Under the pieces are notes generated by a model. That model was not told where the DNA came from, ran no database searches, and saw only the letters and a list, made by a program, of their open reading frames with translations. 64,000 nucleotides of DNA from Acidovorax sp. 210-6 (GTDB taxonomy: Bacteria > Pseudomonadota > Gammaproteobacteria > Burkholderiales > Burkholderiaceae_C). The position numbers and the translations under genes are program-made. Location: assembly GCF_010020825.1 (NCBI RefSeq), contig NZ_JAACJE010000001.1, positions 310,001-374,000 of the forward strand, given 5' to 3'. Below, in pieces: positions 1 to 8,282 of this stretch; the stretch's first letter is position 1, and each line of letters opens with the position of its first letter.

Positions 1-638
1 AATTCCCAGATTCGTGTTTGAGGGGAGTAAAATGTGGCCGTCGCATTGTTTTTTATGCCCTTGAGGTTAAGCGCCAAAGATATTGCGCCCACTGCAACTA
101 TTGTTGTCAGTAAGTTGTATTTTCTTTTCCGGGCTAGTAGCAGCAATGCTGGCCAAAGTATATAAAATTGCTCTTCAATACCTAGGCTCCATAAGTGAAG
201 CAATGGTTTTGTCTCTGCGGCAGCATCAAAGTATCCTGCTTCGCTCCAGAGCACTAAGTTTGAAACGAAAAACACCCCTGCGGTGATGTGTTTGCCAAGT
301 TGAGCGAATTCGTCGGGTAATAGCACCCACCAACCGAATGCAAATGTTGTTGTCAACATTAAAATCAGGGCTGGAAAGATCCGCTTGACGCGACGAACAT
401 AAAATTCTTGAAGACTGAATGTGTTGCTTTCCAGATTGCTGAAAATAATGGTTGAAATTAAAAAACCAGATATTACGAAAAAAATATCTACGCCAATAAA
501 TCCACCGCGCAACCAGTTCGGCGCCGCATGAAAAATGACGACTGATAGGACGGCAATCGCGCGCAATCCATCAATGTCTGCACGATATTTAGGATGGGAT
601 AAAGTATTGGCTGGCATCGTTTGGTTAGTGGATCCCAT
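1..638 (-). CDS. Acyltransferase 3 (OafA/YrhL-type) membrane protein, N-terminal part, cut by window edge
   Basis: Reading leftward from the ATG ending at 638 gives about 212 open codons with no stop before the edge. The N-terminus carries the acyltransferase-3 hallmarks: YRADIDGLRAIAVLSVVIFH, then GGFIGVDIFFVISGFLI, then RRVKRIFPAL, and later LLHLWSLGIEEQFYILWP. This family moves acyl groups onto surface glycans from the inner membrane; the acceptor here cannot be told. An alternative ATG lies at 617. The stretch is clearly more AT-rich than its neighbours, which suggests acquisition by transfer (inference). It lies 31 bases downstream of the nitroreductase gene on the same strand. The family call is firm; the C-terminus is outside the window. 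Confidence 0.9.
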   Translation of the reverse strand, partial: MGSTNQTMPANTLSHPKYRADIDGLRAIAVLSVVIFHAAPNWLRGGFIGVDIFFVISGFLISTIIFSNLESNTFSLQEFYVRRVKRIFPALILMLTTTFAFGWWVLLPDEFAQLGKHITAGVFFVSNLVLWSEAGYFDAAAETKPLLHLWSLGIEEQFYILWPALLLLARKRKYNLLTTIVAVGAISLALNLKGIKNNATATFYSPQTRIWE

Positions 639-669
639 AGTGTTCGTCAGAGTGAGTCACTGTTAACGC

Positions 670-1341
670 CTAATTGTCATTTGAAAACCCCCGCATCTCC
701 CCCCAGGCCTCGAACGGATCGCGCTCGCTGCGCCACTGGTTGATGGCTGCGCCCTCGTCGGGCCAGCCCAGTGCCAGACCGGCAAACAGCAGGCGTTCGG
801 GCGGCAGGCCCAGAAATGCGCGCACGGGTTGGGAGCGGAACGCCCAATACTCCTGCGCACAGGTGCCCAGCCCTTGCTCGGTGGCCAGCAGCATCACGGT
901 CTGCAGGTAGATGCCCAGATCGGCCCATTGCGGTGGGCCCATGCGCCGGTCCATGCTGATGAAAACCCCCACGGGGGCGCCAAAGAACTCAGCGTTCTTC
1001 TGCATCTGCTGCAGGCGCGCCACCCGCTCTTCCCGTGGAATGCCGATGGCGGCGTAGAGCTGCTCTGCATTGCGCCAGCGTCGCGTGCGGTAGGGCTCCC
1101 ACAGGTCGGGCGGATAGACGGCGTACTCGGGCTCCTCCTGCATGGGTGCGGTGGTCACGAGGTGCAGCAACTGCGCCAGCGGCTCGCCCGCCAGGGCGTG
1201 CACATGCCAGGGTTGCAGGTTGCCACCCGAAGGCGCGCGCGCGGCCTGTTCCAGAATGCTGCGCACCATGGCAGCCGGTGGTTGCTCGGGCTTGAAGGCG
1301 CGCACCGAGTGGCGCTGTCGTACGGCGTCGGAAACGTTCAT
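670..1341 (-). CDS. Nitroreductase family FMN-dependent oxidoreductase
   Basis: A 223-residue protein of typical nitroreductase length. The N-terminus has the family FMN-binding start RQRHSVRAF, then ARAPSGGNLQPWHVHAL, and a later segment GIYLQTVMLLATEQGLGTC typical of the fold. Such enzymes use NAD(P)H to reduce nitroaromatics, quinones or flavins in the cytoplasm; the real substrate is unknown. The start at 1341 is chosen because it begins with the family N-terminus and overlaps the stop of the upstream kinase-like gene in an ATGA arrangement, implying translational coupling. A longer in-frame extension upstream has no family similarity and lies over the neighbouring gene. Confidence 0.88.
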   Translation of the reverse strand: MNVSDAVRQRHSVRAFKPEQPPAAMVRSILEQAARAPSGGNLQPWHVHALAGEPLAQLLHLVTTAPMQEEPEYAVYPPDLWEPYRTRRWRNAEQLYAAIGIPREERVARLQQMQKNAEFFGAPVGVFISMDRRMGPPQWADLGIYLQTVMLLATEQGLGTCAQEYWAFRSQPVRAFLGLPPERLLFAGLALGWPDEGAAINQWRSERDPFEAWGEMRGFSNDN

Positions 1342-2174
1342 GGTGTCGCAGCAGCGTGGGAGGAGGGGTTCAGCAGATCGTAGGCGGCGCGGGCGCGCTG
1401 CAGGTCGCGCCCCCAGCGCCGGTCTTGCGGGAGGTGGCGCAGCCAGGCCAGGCGTTGGGCCGTGGTGACCAGCAGGGCGCCCAGTGCAGCAGGCTGCTCG
1501 GCCAGCCAGTGCGCCCAGACTGCCCGCGCTTCGGGCAATGCCCCGGCCTCGCGCAGATACAGTGCCGTGGAATGCACATAGCACAGCGCGTCGCGCGCCT
1601 GGCACAGCGCCAGCGGCAGGCTGGCCAGGGGGTCGTCCTCGAAGTCGATAAAGCCCAGCACACCGTCGGGGCAACGCACCAGGTTGCGGGCAAAGGCCTG
1701 GCTCAGGCAAGCGCCGCGAGCATGCACGGCCTGCAGCGCGGCCAGCCCTTCTTGCCACCGGGCCAGTACGGCCTGCGGGCCTGCGGCGCTGGCGGCCTGC
1801 ATTTCGCCATCAAATGACGGGGTGGCCTCGCCGGGGCGGCCCAGGTGGCGCAGCAGCAGGCCTTCGGGCTGCTGGGCCAGCACCTCGGGCACACGCAAGC
1901 CAAGGGCGGCCAGGCTGTGCAGGCGCCGCGCCTCGGTCGCGATGGCGGTGCTGCCACCCAGGTTAGGCACCGGGCGCAGCACCTGCAGCCGGGTCAGCCA
2001 GGCCAGCAGCCCCAGCACGCGGTAGCGCGCCATGCTGTGGCGTGGGCCGGCCTTCTTGAGCCAGACCTGCTCTGATCCCAGGCGGTAACTGGCCACGTTG
2101 GGGGTTTGCAGTGCGTACTGGTCGCGCAGGAAGGCGGCGTAGTCGGGCGGGGAGGTGGCGGCGGTCAGGGTCAT
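1338..2174 (-). CDS. Protein-kinase/aminoglycoside-phosphotransferase-fold protein, function unknown
   Basis: A 278-residue soluble protein. The C-terminal half contains GFIDFEDDP, which resembles the metal-binding DFG-like segment of small-molecule and lipopolysaccharide kinases, preceded by LSQAFARNLV where the catalytic loop should be. The usual H-x-D catalytic aspartate is not visible in that loop; serine and glutamine occupy the place. The N-terminal part has a lysine pair in VWLKKAG that could be the ATP-binding lysine. It may be a divergent phosphotransferase or an inactive relative. It is translationally coupled to the nitroreductase downstream (4-base overlap) and divergent from the UPF0149 gene. 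The fold call is moderate, the function open. Confidence 0.55.
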   Translation of the reverse strand: MTLTAATSPPDYAAFLRDQYALQTPNVASYRLGSEQVWLKKAGPRHSMARYRVLGLLAWLTRLQVLRPVPNLGGSTAIATEARRLHSLAALGLRVPEVLAQQPEGLLLRHLGRPGEATPSFDGEMQAASAAGPQAVLARWQEGLAALQAVHARGACLSQAFARNLVRCPDGVLGFIDFEDDPLASLPLALCQARDALCYVHSTALYLREAGALPEARAVWAHWLAEQPAALGALLVTTAQRLAWLRHLPQDRRWGRDLQRARAAYDLLNPSSHAAATP

Positions 2175-2269
2175 CGGTGCATGGGTGGGCGGCTACACTT
2201 GCCGCCGTGCGCACGCCGCACCCCGCGGCTTTGCATCCGGCAGCGCCCCGGGCATCATAAAGTGCACCG

Positions 2270-3085
2270 ATGAACGCTGAATCCCCTGCCCACAGCCCGG
2301 CCCTGGGCCCCGACGAGCTGGACGAGCTCGACACCCTGCTTGACGACCTGCGCACACGCGCCGAAGAAATCCCCCAATGGGAGTTCTGCGACGGCTTTCT
2401 GGCCGCGCTGGCCTGCATGCGCCGCCCCGTGCCACCGGCCGAGTTCCTGCCCATGCTGCTGGGCGACGGCCTGCCGCTGGAGGTGGCCGAGGGCGAGCCT
2501 CTGCCCGTGCTGGAGGTGTTTGCCGACGCTGCGCAGCAATCGCGTTTTCTGGAGCTGTGGACACACCGCTGGGACGAGGTGCAGCGCCAGCTCGATGCGC
2601 AGGTGCAAAGCCTGGACGAAGACGAAGCCTACGCCCCCGAAGCCATGGACATGCGCGGTGCCATCGCCAGCCTGCCCGAGGCCGAGCGCGCCGAAATGCA
2701 GGGCCAGGAGATCCCCTCGTTTGGCCAGATCTGGGCGCTGGGCTTCATGTTCGCCGTGGAAAACTGGCCCGAGGAATGGGCTGCGCCGCGCGACAAGGAA
2801 GCCGCACAGTGGCTGGACGATGCCATGGAGCACATCGTTGCGCTGACCGAGGACGACACCGGCAAGCCCGAGGTCTGCATGTACAGCGACGACGGCCCGC
2901 CCAGCACAAGCATGGCGCGCGTGGAGGCTTTCGGCGAGGCCATCTGGGCCGTGTACGACCTGCGCCAGCTCTGGCGCAGCCTGGGCCCGCGCCAGGAACC
3001 CGTGGTCAAGCCCGCCGAGCCCGGTCGCAATGACCCCTGCTGGTGCGGCAGCGGCAAGAAGTTCAAGAAGTGCCATGGGGCCTGA
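2270..3085 (+). CDS. UPF0149 (YecA/YgfB-like) protein with C-terminal SEC-C zinc motif
   Basis: A 271-residue, strongly acidic cytoplasmic protein. The first two thirds match the UPF0149 family (WEFCDGFLAALACMRRPVPP near residues 38-57). The last 20 residues form a SEC-C motif, NDPCWCGSGKKFKKCHG, with the C-x-C...C-H zinc ligands also found at the SecA C-terminus. SEC-C tails bind zinc and often contact ribosomes or SecB, so a role in protein quality control or translocation is possible but unproven. The gene is divergent from the kinase-like gene with a 95-base spacer. The start is the first ATG of the frame. Confidence 0.85.
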   Translation: MNAESPAHSPALGPDELDELDTLLDDLRTRAEEIPQWEFCDGFLAALACMRRPVPPAEFLPMLLGDGLPLEVAEGEPLPVLEVFADAAQQSRFLELWTHRWDEVQRQLDAQVQSLDEDEAYAPEAMDMRGAIASLPEAERAEMQGQEIPSFGQIWALGFMFAVENWPEEWAAPRDKEAAQWLDDAMEHIVALTEDDTGKPEVCMYSDDGPPSTSMARVEAFGEAIWAVYDLRQLWRSLGPRQEPVVKPAEPGRNDPCWCGSGKKFKKCHGA

Positions 3086-3133
3086 GGAGCGCCAGAGCTG
3101 GAGGAGCCTCAAGCCATTTGCTTCGTGCGGGAA

Positions 3134-4822
3134 TCAGCCCAGAACGACGCGGTTGCGCCCGGCCGCTTTGGCTTGGTAGAGGGCCGCATCGGCGCGCTCG
3201 ATGGTGGCCGCAGCACTGGGATCGTCTGCCTGCCAGACGCTGATGCCAACGCTGACCGTGATATGCCCAGGCCCCGGAAATCCGGCATGGGCGATGGCCC
3301 AGCGGGCTTTCTCGGCCACTGCCATGGCGCTTGCGCCTTCGGGGGTGTGCGGCAGCAGGATGACGAATTCTTCGCCGCCGTAGCGTGCCACGAAGTCCAC
3401 GGACCGGATGGTTCCGGTCAGCAAACGCGCCAGCTCCTGCAAAACGGTGTCACCCGTGGGGTGGCCATAGGTGTCGTTGACTTTCTTGAAGTGGTCAGCG
3501 TCAAGCAACAGCACGGCGAAGCCTTGGGAGGTTCGACGGGCAGCGTCAAAGCATTCCCTCAGCTTGTCATCAAAGCGGCGGCGGTTGTACACGCCGGTCA
3601 GTGGGTCGTGCGTGGCCAGGTGTTCGAGCGCGCGGTTGGCTTCTTCCAGCGCCTCGGTGCGTTGTTGTACCAGGGCTTCGAGCGACTGGTTGACGGCTTC
3701 CAGCTCACGCTCGTGCGCCAGCAGTGTCCGGGTCATCGAGCGGAGGGATTGGCCCAGTTGGTCTACTTCGATCAGTTGCCCTTTCTCCGGGAAATCCGCC
3801 TGACTGTCTCCGCTTTCGATGCGGTGCGCGGCCTCGGCCAGTTGTTCGATGGGGCGGCTGAACGACAGTGCCAGACGCAGGGCCACCGCACCGAACGCCA
3901 GGGCGGCCAGAAAACCCAGCGCCAGCAACCGGTTGCGCATGGCGTGAGCGGGTTCCAGGGCCTGATGCAGGGGCTGACGCACCACGATACTCCAGCCCAG
4001 ATTCCTGGAAGTGCGTGAATCCACGGCAACCATGCTCGTCAGGTAGTCCAGGCCGTCGTCCCAGCGCACTTCGGTGGTGCGTTGGTTGCGGTCGGTGTGC
4101 AGCTCGGCCGGAAGCTGAACCTGGTGGGCCAACTTCTGGGGGTAAAGCACGATCCCTTGTGCGTTGGTGATCAGGATTTCGGCGCCACTGTCCCGCGCAC
4201 TTTGGTCGAACGCCGTCTGCACTGTCTGGGTAACCCAGCGCCAATGGATGTGGGCGCCCACCACGCCGACCAATTCACCGCTGTAGTCACGTATCGGGGC
4301 GGCAAAATCGATGAAGCGCAGCGGTTCCCCGTCGAGTGGTTTGGGCAGCATCTTTTCCAGAAGCAGGGCTTCGTGCACATCCCCTGCATAAACCCCTGAG
4401 CGGGCAGCGATGAACCAAGGCCGTTGGGCCACGGACTGCCCTTGCAGCAGACCATCAACGGCCTGGATGACCTTGCCCTGGGGATCGACCACGCCCAGCC
4501 ATGCGAATTCCTCACTCAACGCGCGCCGTCGCAAGAGAGACGGCAACAGGTCGGGGTGTGTCAGGTCGCCGCGCGTGAAATGTGGCGCCTGGCTGAGCAG
4601 GATAATGTCCTGTTCACGTTCGCGCAGGCCTGCTCCGAGCAGGTCGGCGGCCGTCAAGGCCATGGCGTGGACGGCCGCCCCGGCAGAGGCCGCCATTTGC
4701 TGCGTGGCCAGCCGACCCACATACAGTCCGACGCACAGCAGGGTGAGCAGCGACAGACCGCTGAACCAGAGGGTGAGTTGGCCCCGCAGGCTGCGGAGGG
4801 AGAACGTGCGCGTCTGGGCCAT
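3134..4822 (-). CDS. Membrane diguanylate cyclase with periplasmic CACHE sensor, HAMP and GGDEF domains
   Basis: The protein has 562 residues: membrane segment about 14-34, a periplasmic double-CACHE-like sensor about 40-280, second membrane segment about 293-313, HAMP and coiled coil to about 395, then a GGDEF domain. The active site reads RYGGEEF near residue 481. RSVD ends five residues before it, which is a complete inhibitory I-site, so the enzyme should make c-di-GMP and be product-inhibited. The ligand of the sensor is unknown. The ATG at 4822 is chosen; an in-frame TTG at 4873 would add 17 residues, and neither has a clear ribosome site. It lies downstream of pncC on the same strand and faces the UPF0149 gene tail to tail. 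Confidence 0.9.
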   Translation of the reverse strand: MAQTRTFSLRSLRGQLTLWFSGLSLLTLLCVGLYVGRLATQQMAASAGAAVHAMALTAADLLGAGLREREQDIILLSQAPHFTRGDLTHPDLLPSLLRRRALSEEFAWLGVVDPQGKVIQAVDGLLQGQSVAQRPWFIAARSGVYAGDVHEALLLEKMLPKPLDGEPLRFIDFAAPIRDYSGELVGVVGAHIHWRWVTQTVQTAFDQSARDSGAEILITNAQGIVLYPQKLAHQVQLPAELHTDRNQRTTEVRWDDGLDYLTSMVAVDSRTSRNLGWSIVVRQPLHQALEPAHAMRNRLLALGFLAALAFGAVALRLALSFSRPIEQLAEAAHRIESGDSQADFPEKGQLIEVDQLGQSLRSMTRTLLAHERELEAVNQSLEALVQQRTEALEEANRALEHLATHDPLTGVYNRRRFDDKLRECFDAARRTSQGFAVLLLDADHFKKVNDTYGHPTGDTVLQELARLLTGTIRSVDFVARYGGEEFVILLPHTPEGASAMAVAEKARWAIAHAGFPGPGHITVSVGISVWQADDPSAAATIERADAALYQAKAAGRNRVVLG

Positions 4823-4903
4823 GGGCAGATTGGAATGCAGGGCTGCTTCAGTGTAGATGGAGCGCGGCGTCAAGGTGCATGCTGCGCGGAGTCGGGTATT
4901 GCG

Positions 4904-5443
4904 TCAAGACCTCAGCAGGTGGGCCAGTTGGGCCAGTGCGTTCCACACGGTGGCGCCGCGTACGGCGGCGCGGTCCCCCGCAAACTGGCAGCGCTCGCTG
5001 TGCGTGTGCCCGTCCACATGCCAGGCCAGCCAGACGGTGCCCACGGGTTTGTCGGCGCTGCCACCCGTGGGGCCGGCCACACCGGTGACGGCCACGCTGA
5101 CCTGGGCGTGTGAGCGGTCGATGGCGCCCTCGGCCATGGCGCGGGCCACGGGTTCGCTCACGGCGCCATGCTGCGCGATCAGCGCGGCGGGCACGCCCAG
5201 CAGTTCGGTCTTGGCGGCGTTGGAGTAGGTCACAAAGCCGCGCTCGAACCATTGGCTCGACCCCGCCAGGTCGGTGCAGGCGGCGGCGATCATGCCGCCC
5301 GTGCAGCTCTCGGCCGTGGCCAGCATCTGGCCGCGCGCCAGCAGGCGGGTAGAAATATCAATCAAAATGGCCTCCGGCGCTTTACCATCAAGCGCCAGTA
5401 GCTCCTGATTTGATAGCAAATGTGGTGCGGCAGGCTGGCTCAC
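4904..5443 (-). CDS. pncC: Nicotinamide-nucleotide amidase (CinA C-terminal domain family)
   Basis: A 179-residue stand-alone CinA C-terminal domain, which deamidates nicotinamide mononucleotide in NAD recycling. It shows the family signature TAESCTGG (residues 43-50), FVTYSNAAKTELLGV and GVAGPTGGSADKPVGTVW. The start is taken as the GTG at 5443 because it overlaps the pgpA stop in a GTGA arrangement. Upstream in-frame codons lie inside pgpA. Unusually, about codons 9-28 coincide with a dispersed palindromic repeat (5362-5417), so the segment SNQELLALDGKAPEAILID is encoded by repeat DNA and extends the usual short N-terminus. The core domain is intact. Confidence 0.92.
   Translation of the reverse strand: MSQPAAPHLLSNQELLALDGKAPEAILIDISTRLLARGQMLATAESCTGGMIAAACTDLAGSSQWFERGFVTYSNAAKTELLGVPAALIAQHGAVSEPVARAMAEGAIDRSHAQVSVAVTGVAGPTGGSADKPVGTVWLAWHVDGHTHSERCQFAGDRAAVRGATVWNALAQLAHLLRS
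5362..5417. repeat. Dispersed palindromic repeat, family 1, copy inside pncC
   Basis: Outer arms TCAAAAT and ATTTGA enclose inner arms GGCGCTT and AAGCGCC around a short loop. Near-identical elements occur between trpC and ung, after ubiA, and inside thiL and recG. This copy lies in the 5' end of pncC and is read through without a stop. Confidence 0.85.
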
Positions 5444-5952
5444 CAGAACCTCCACAGCGCAATCACCAGCAGCGTGCAGAAGGCGGCCACGAAGTCGTCG
5501 AACAGAATGCCCCAGCCGCCGCGCCATCCAAAGCCCTTGAACAGGCTGTCGGCCCAGGCCACGGGGCCGGGCTTGGCGGCGTCAAAAAAGCGGAACAGCG
5601 CAAAGGCCGCGAACTGCCCCCAGAACCCCATGGGCATGGCCAGCCACAGCACCAGCCAGAAAGCCACCACCTCGTCCCAGACGATGGCGCCGGGGTCGGC
5701 CACGCCCATGTGGCGTGCGGTCACGGTGCAGGCCCACCAGCCGCCCAGGGTACTGAAGGCGATGAGCAGGCCCATTTGTAGGGGGGTGGCAAACCAGGCC
5801 TGCAACACCAAAAAGGCCAGCCAGGCCCACAGCGTGCCCACCGTGCCCGGCGCCTTGGGCGAGAGGCCTGCGCCAAAGCCCAGGGCGATGCAGTGGGCCG
5901 GGTGGGCGAGCAGGAAGCGCGGGCCAGGGCGCAGCGAGGGAATGGCGCTCAT
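5440..5952 (-). CDS. pgpA: Phosphatidylglycerophosphatase A
   Basis: A 170-residue inner-membrane enzyme that dephosphorylates phosphatidylglycerophosphate to phosphatidylglycerol. The signature GAGLSPKAPGTVGTL lies near the N-terminus, and later WDEVVAFWLVLW and RFFDAAKPGP carry the conserved acidic and basic residues of the family; several hydrophobic segments are present. The start at 5952 is chosen because the family N-terminus begins there. Codons upstream are unrelated and include a repeat-like spacer. The stop overlaps the GTG start of pncC, so the two are coupled. Confidence 0.94.
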   Translation of the reverse strand: MSAIPSLRPGPRFLLAHPAHCIALGFGAGLSPKAPGTVGTLWAWLAFLVLQAWFATPLQMGLLIAFSTLGGWWACTVTARHMGVADPGAIVWDEVVAFWLVLWLAMPMGFWGQFAAFALFRFFDAAKPGPVAWADSLFKGFGWRGGWGILFDDFVAAFCTLLVIALWRFW

Positions 5953-6013
5953 TGGACTACCTTCGTGCTTCGCACTGCGGTGCGAGCTTGCTTGGGAGCG
6001 GCCCGGCGCGCGC
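5953..6013. repeat. Possible diverged dispersed repeat in the muiA-like/pgpA spacer
   Basis: The 61-base spacer holds an inverted repeat (TTCGCACTGCGGTGCGA) followed by GGGAGCGGCCCGGCGCG. The tail resembles the GGGGCGGCCCTTGCGCGG end of repeat family 2 found at 28167, 42082 and 50969. It may be a diverged relative or a separate family; within this window it is unique. Confidence 0.4.
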
Positions 6014-7681
6014 TCATGGACGCTCCTGCAACTGGATGTCCTTGGGATAGCGCACCCAGTGCTCGGCGGCAAAGCTGGCGCTGGCGCCTGCGCCCAGGTT
6101 TTGGCGCCAGGCGATGGTGCCGGGGGTGCCGTTCCAGGCCAGTTCGGCGGGCTGGGGGGTGTAGCGCGATTCGACCTCGATCTTCTCGTTGCGCGAAACA
6201 GGCGCCGCGTGCAGCACCTGCAGGTCGATGGCGGACTTGTGGCGGTTCTCGACCTGGTAGCTGCGCCGCGTTTGGCGCTCGGTGCGCGCGCCGGTCAGGC
6301 CGGTACTGCCGGTCATTTGCTGTGGGGCTTCAGCGCGCACCTGCACCAGCTCGTCGCGCCCGAACGAGAGGCTGGTGCGTGGCCCGTCGCCCGGTGCGGT
6401 GGATGGGAGTGCCGCAAAGTCCAGGCGACCGGTGCCCACGTAGGCGCCGTCGCGGTACAGGCCCACGCTGCCCGCGGGCCACACGCCGGGGGGCGGGGCC
6501 ATGTCGGCCACCAGGTAGGCGGCTTCTTCCACGCCAGGCGCGGCGCGCACCAGCAGGCGCGCCGGGGCCTGGTGGGTGCCCAGCGCCAGGGTGATGCGCT
6601 GGCCGTTGGATGGCACGGAAATGCGCTGGGGCACCGCAAATTCGGTGGCAAAGCCCTTGTCCACGGTGCTCACGTCGAAGCTGGGCATCTCCTCGGCCTG
6701 GCGGCGTTCCATGGCCTTGGGTGCGGGTGCGGCGGGAGCAGGAGCCATGGCCGCCATGGGCATGGCGGCGGCTGGTGGGGGTGGCGGTGCCACGTCCAGA
6801 GTCCACGGCCGGGGCAGGCGGCCCTGGGTGGCGCGCTGGGGCTGGCCGGTGGAGAGCAGGAGTTGCACGTTGCCCCAGTCTTCGCCACTGTTCTGGGCCA
6901 CCAAGGCCAGGCGCTCGATCTGCACGCTGGCCTTGGTTGTGTCCAGCGTGGCGCGGTAGCTGGGTTGCCAGCCGGGGCCGCGCACCTGGTAGTTCAGGCG
7001 CAGTTCGCCGTCGCGTTCGGCGGCCAGGTTCACGGTGACCGACACCACGCGCGTGCGCTGGCTGGCCACGCGCTCGCGCTCGGCCAGCAGGGGTTTGAGG
7101 GACAGTTCCAGCGCTTCCTGCCTGCGCTGCAGCTGGTGGCTGCGTGCCTTGGTGTCCTGGCCGGTCTTGCGCAGCACGTCGGCGGTGCTGCCAATTTGCG
7201 CTGGGGGTGGGGAGGCGGTGCGGGCGGCAGGCGTGCCATCGTCGGCCGCAGGGCCTGCCGCCACGGATTTGAGGTACTGGTCCACCAACTGCAGGCCACC
7301 CGCCTCGGCCTTGAGGGCAGCGATCTGGTCTTCCAGCTCGCGGATGCGGCCGTCCAGCGGGCTGGCGCAGGCCGTGGCCACATCGCGATCCTCGGTCAGC
7401 ACATGGAATTCGCCCACGCGCACGCCACTGTCGGCCTGGATCTGCAGGCTTTGCGCGTCCAGCGATGCGGGCAGGCAGGCGATGGTGAGGCTGCGGGCAC
7501 CTGCGGCCACCTTGGCCACGCGCTCCACGGCCGCCACGCCGGGATACACCGTCACGCGGGCAATACGCGACATGGCGTCCTGGGCCAGTGCGCCTGTGCT
7601 GCACAGCAGCAATGCGGCGCAGGCCCAGGGGGTGGGCGTCAGAAGAAAGCGGGTGTGTGAAGGGGCAGGGGACTGGGGCAC
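6014..7681 (-). CDS. MuiA-family (DUF4139) exported protein
   Basis: A 555-residue protein with an N-terminal signal peptide (hydrophobic ACAALLLCSTGALA, cleavage near AQD). The N-terminal region (RVTVYPGVAAVERVAKV, then ASLDAQSLQIQ) matches the DUF4140 half, and the C-terminal half (LNYQVRGPGWQPSYRATLD onward) the DUF4139 half, of proteins annotated as mucoidy inhibitor A. A coiled coil occupies roughly residues 120-230. The biochemical role of the family is not established. The start is a GTG, supported by AGGAG nine bases upstream. It heads a leftward series with pgpA and pncC. Confidence 0.85.
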   Translation of the reverse strand: MPQSPAPSHTRFLLTPTPWACAALLLCSTGALAQDAMSRIARVTVYPGVAAVERVAKVAAGARSLTIACLPASLDAQSLQIQADSGVRVGEFHVLTEDRDVATACASPLDGRIRELEDQIAALKAEAGGLQLVDQYLKSVAAGPAADDGTPAARTASPPPAQIGSTADVLRKTGQDTKARSHQLQRRQEALELSLKPLLAERERVASQRTRVVSVTVNLAAERDGELRLNYQVRGPGWQPSYRATLDTTKASVQIERLALVAQNSGEDWGNVQLLLSTGQPQRATQGRLPRPWTLDVAPPPPPAAAMPMAAMAPAPAAPAPKAMERRQAEEMPSFDVSTVDKGFATEFAVPQRISVPSNGQRITLALGTHQAPARLLVRAAPGVEEAAYLVADMAPPPGVWPAGSVGLYRDGAYVGTGRLDFAALPSTAPGDGPRTSLSFGRDELVQVRAEAPQQMTGSTGLTGARTERQTRRSYQVENRHKSAIDLQVLHAAPVSRNEKIEVESRYTPQPAELAWNGTPGTIAWRQNLGAGASASFAAEHWVRYPKDIQLQERP

Positions 7682-7739
7682 GGCGGGGGTCTCCTATGCG
7701 GAATCAGCAGTGCGTGGCGCACTGCCGACCATGCTAGCA

Positions 7740-7768
7740 CCCGCCAGCGCCCGCCAGCGCCCGCCAGC
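7740..7768. repeat. Short tandem repeat, 10-base unit x 3
   Basis: The unit CCCGCCAGCG occurs three times head to tail (the last copy incomplete) in the spacer between the MuiA-family gene and the Ala/Pro-rich protein gene. No function is evident. Confidence 0.85.
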
Positions 7769-7784
7769 CACAGAACGCCTGGGT

Positions 7785-8255
7785 TTACTGCGCCGCAGCG
7801 CGTGCGGCGGCGGCCTTGGCCTTGGCTTCGTCGGCCTTGTGCTGCAGCTCCTGGGCTTCCTTTTCGGCGGTCTGGGCTTCGGCTTCCTTCTTGGCCTTGG
7901 CATCCTTGTCGCTGGCACTGCCTGCCAAGGCATTGCCCGCCATGGTGCCCGCGACAGCGCCTACGGCGGCGGCGCCCATGGTGCCCATCATGCTGGGTCC
8001 GCGTGCGGCCGGTGCGGCCGGTGCTGCCGCCGCAGCGGGCGCAGGGGCCGCTGCTGCCGCTGGCGCTGCTGGTGCTGCAGGGGCCTGGGGTGCTGCTGGG
8101 GGCGTAGGCTTCGCCGGGGCCTTGCCAATGCTGGAGGGTGGGATGCTGCGCGCGCCACCACCCAGGCGCTTGGCATGGGCCGTGGTGGGCAACACGAACG
8201 CGGCCATGCTCAGGGCGATGACGGCGGCAGCGGTACGAGAGATGGAAGTGGTCAT
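7785..8255 (-). CDS. Ala/Pro-rich exported protein of unknown function with C-terminal coiled coil
   Basis: A 156-residue protein. It has a signal peptide (MTTSISRTAAAVIALSMAAF, cleavage near AHA), a short AKRLGGGARS segment like that at the start of some Tim44-domain proteins, a long Ala/Pro low-complexity linker, a Gly/Ala hydrophobic stretch (GTMGAAAVGAVAGTMAGNAL) and a charged Ala/Glu/Lys-rich coiled coil to the end. The start at 8255 is preferred over one six codons upstream because the signal peptide begins there. I do not recognise a function. It may be transcribed with the Bax-inhibitor-like gene 27 bases upstream. Confidence 0.7.
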   Translation of the reverse strand: MTTSISRTAAAVIALSMAAFVLPTTAHAKRLGGGARSIPPSSIGKAPAKPTPPAAPQAPAAPAAPAAAAAPAPAAAAAPAAPAARGPSMMGTMGAAAVGAVAGTMAGNALAGSASDKDAKAKKEAEAQTAEKEAQELQHKADEAKAKAAAARAAAQ

Positions 8256-8282
8256 GGCAAACAATCCTTGCAAAGGGGGCGA

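Noticed and set aside
5420-7660. A 746-codon open frame on the + strand
   Set aside because: It lies antisense to pgpA and the MuiA-family gene, is low-complexity, and matches no family; high GC content creates such frames.
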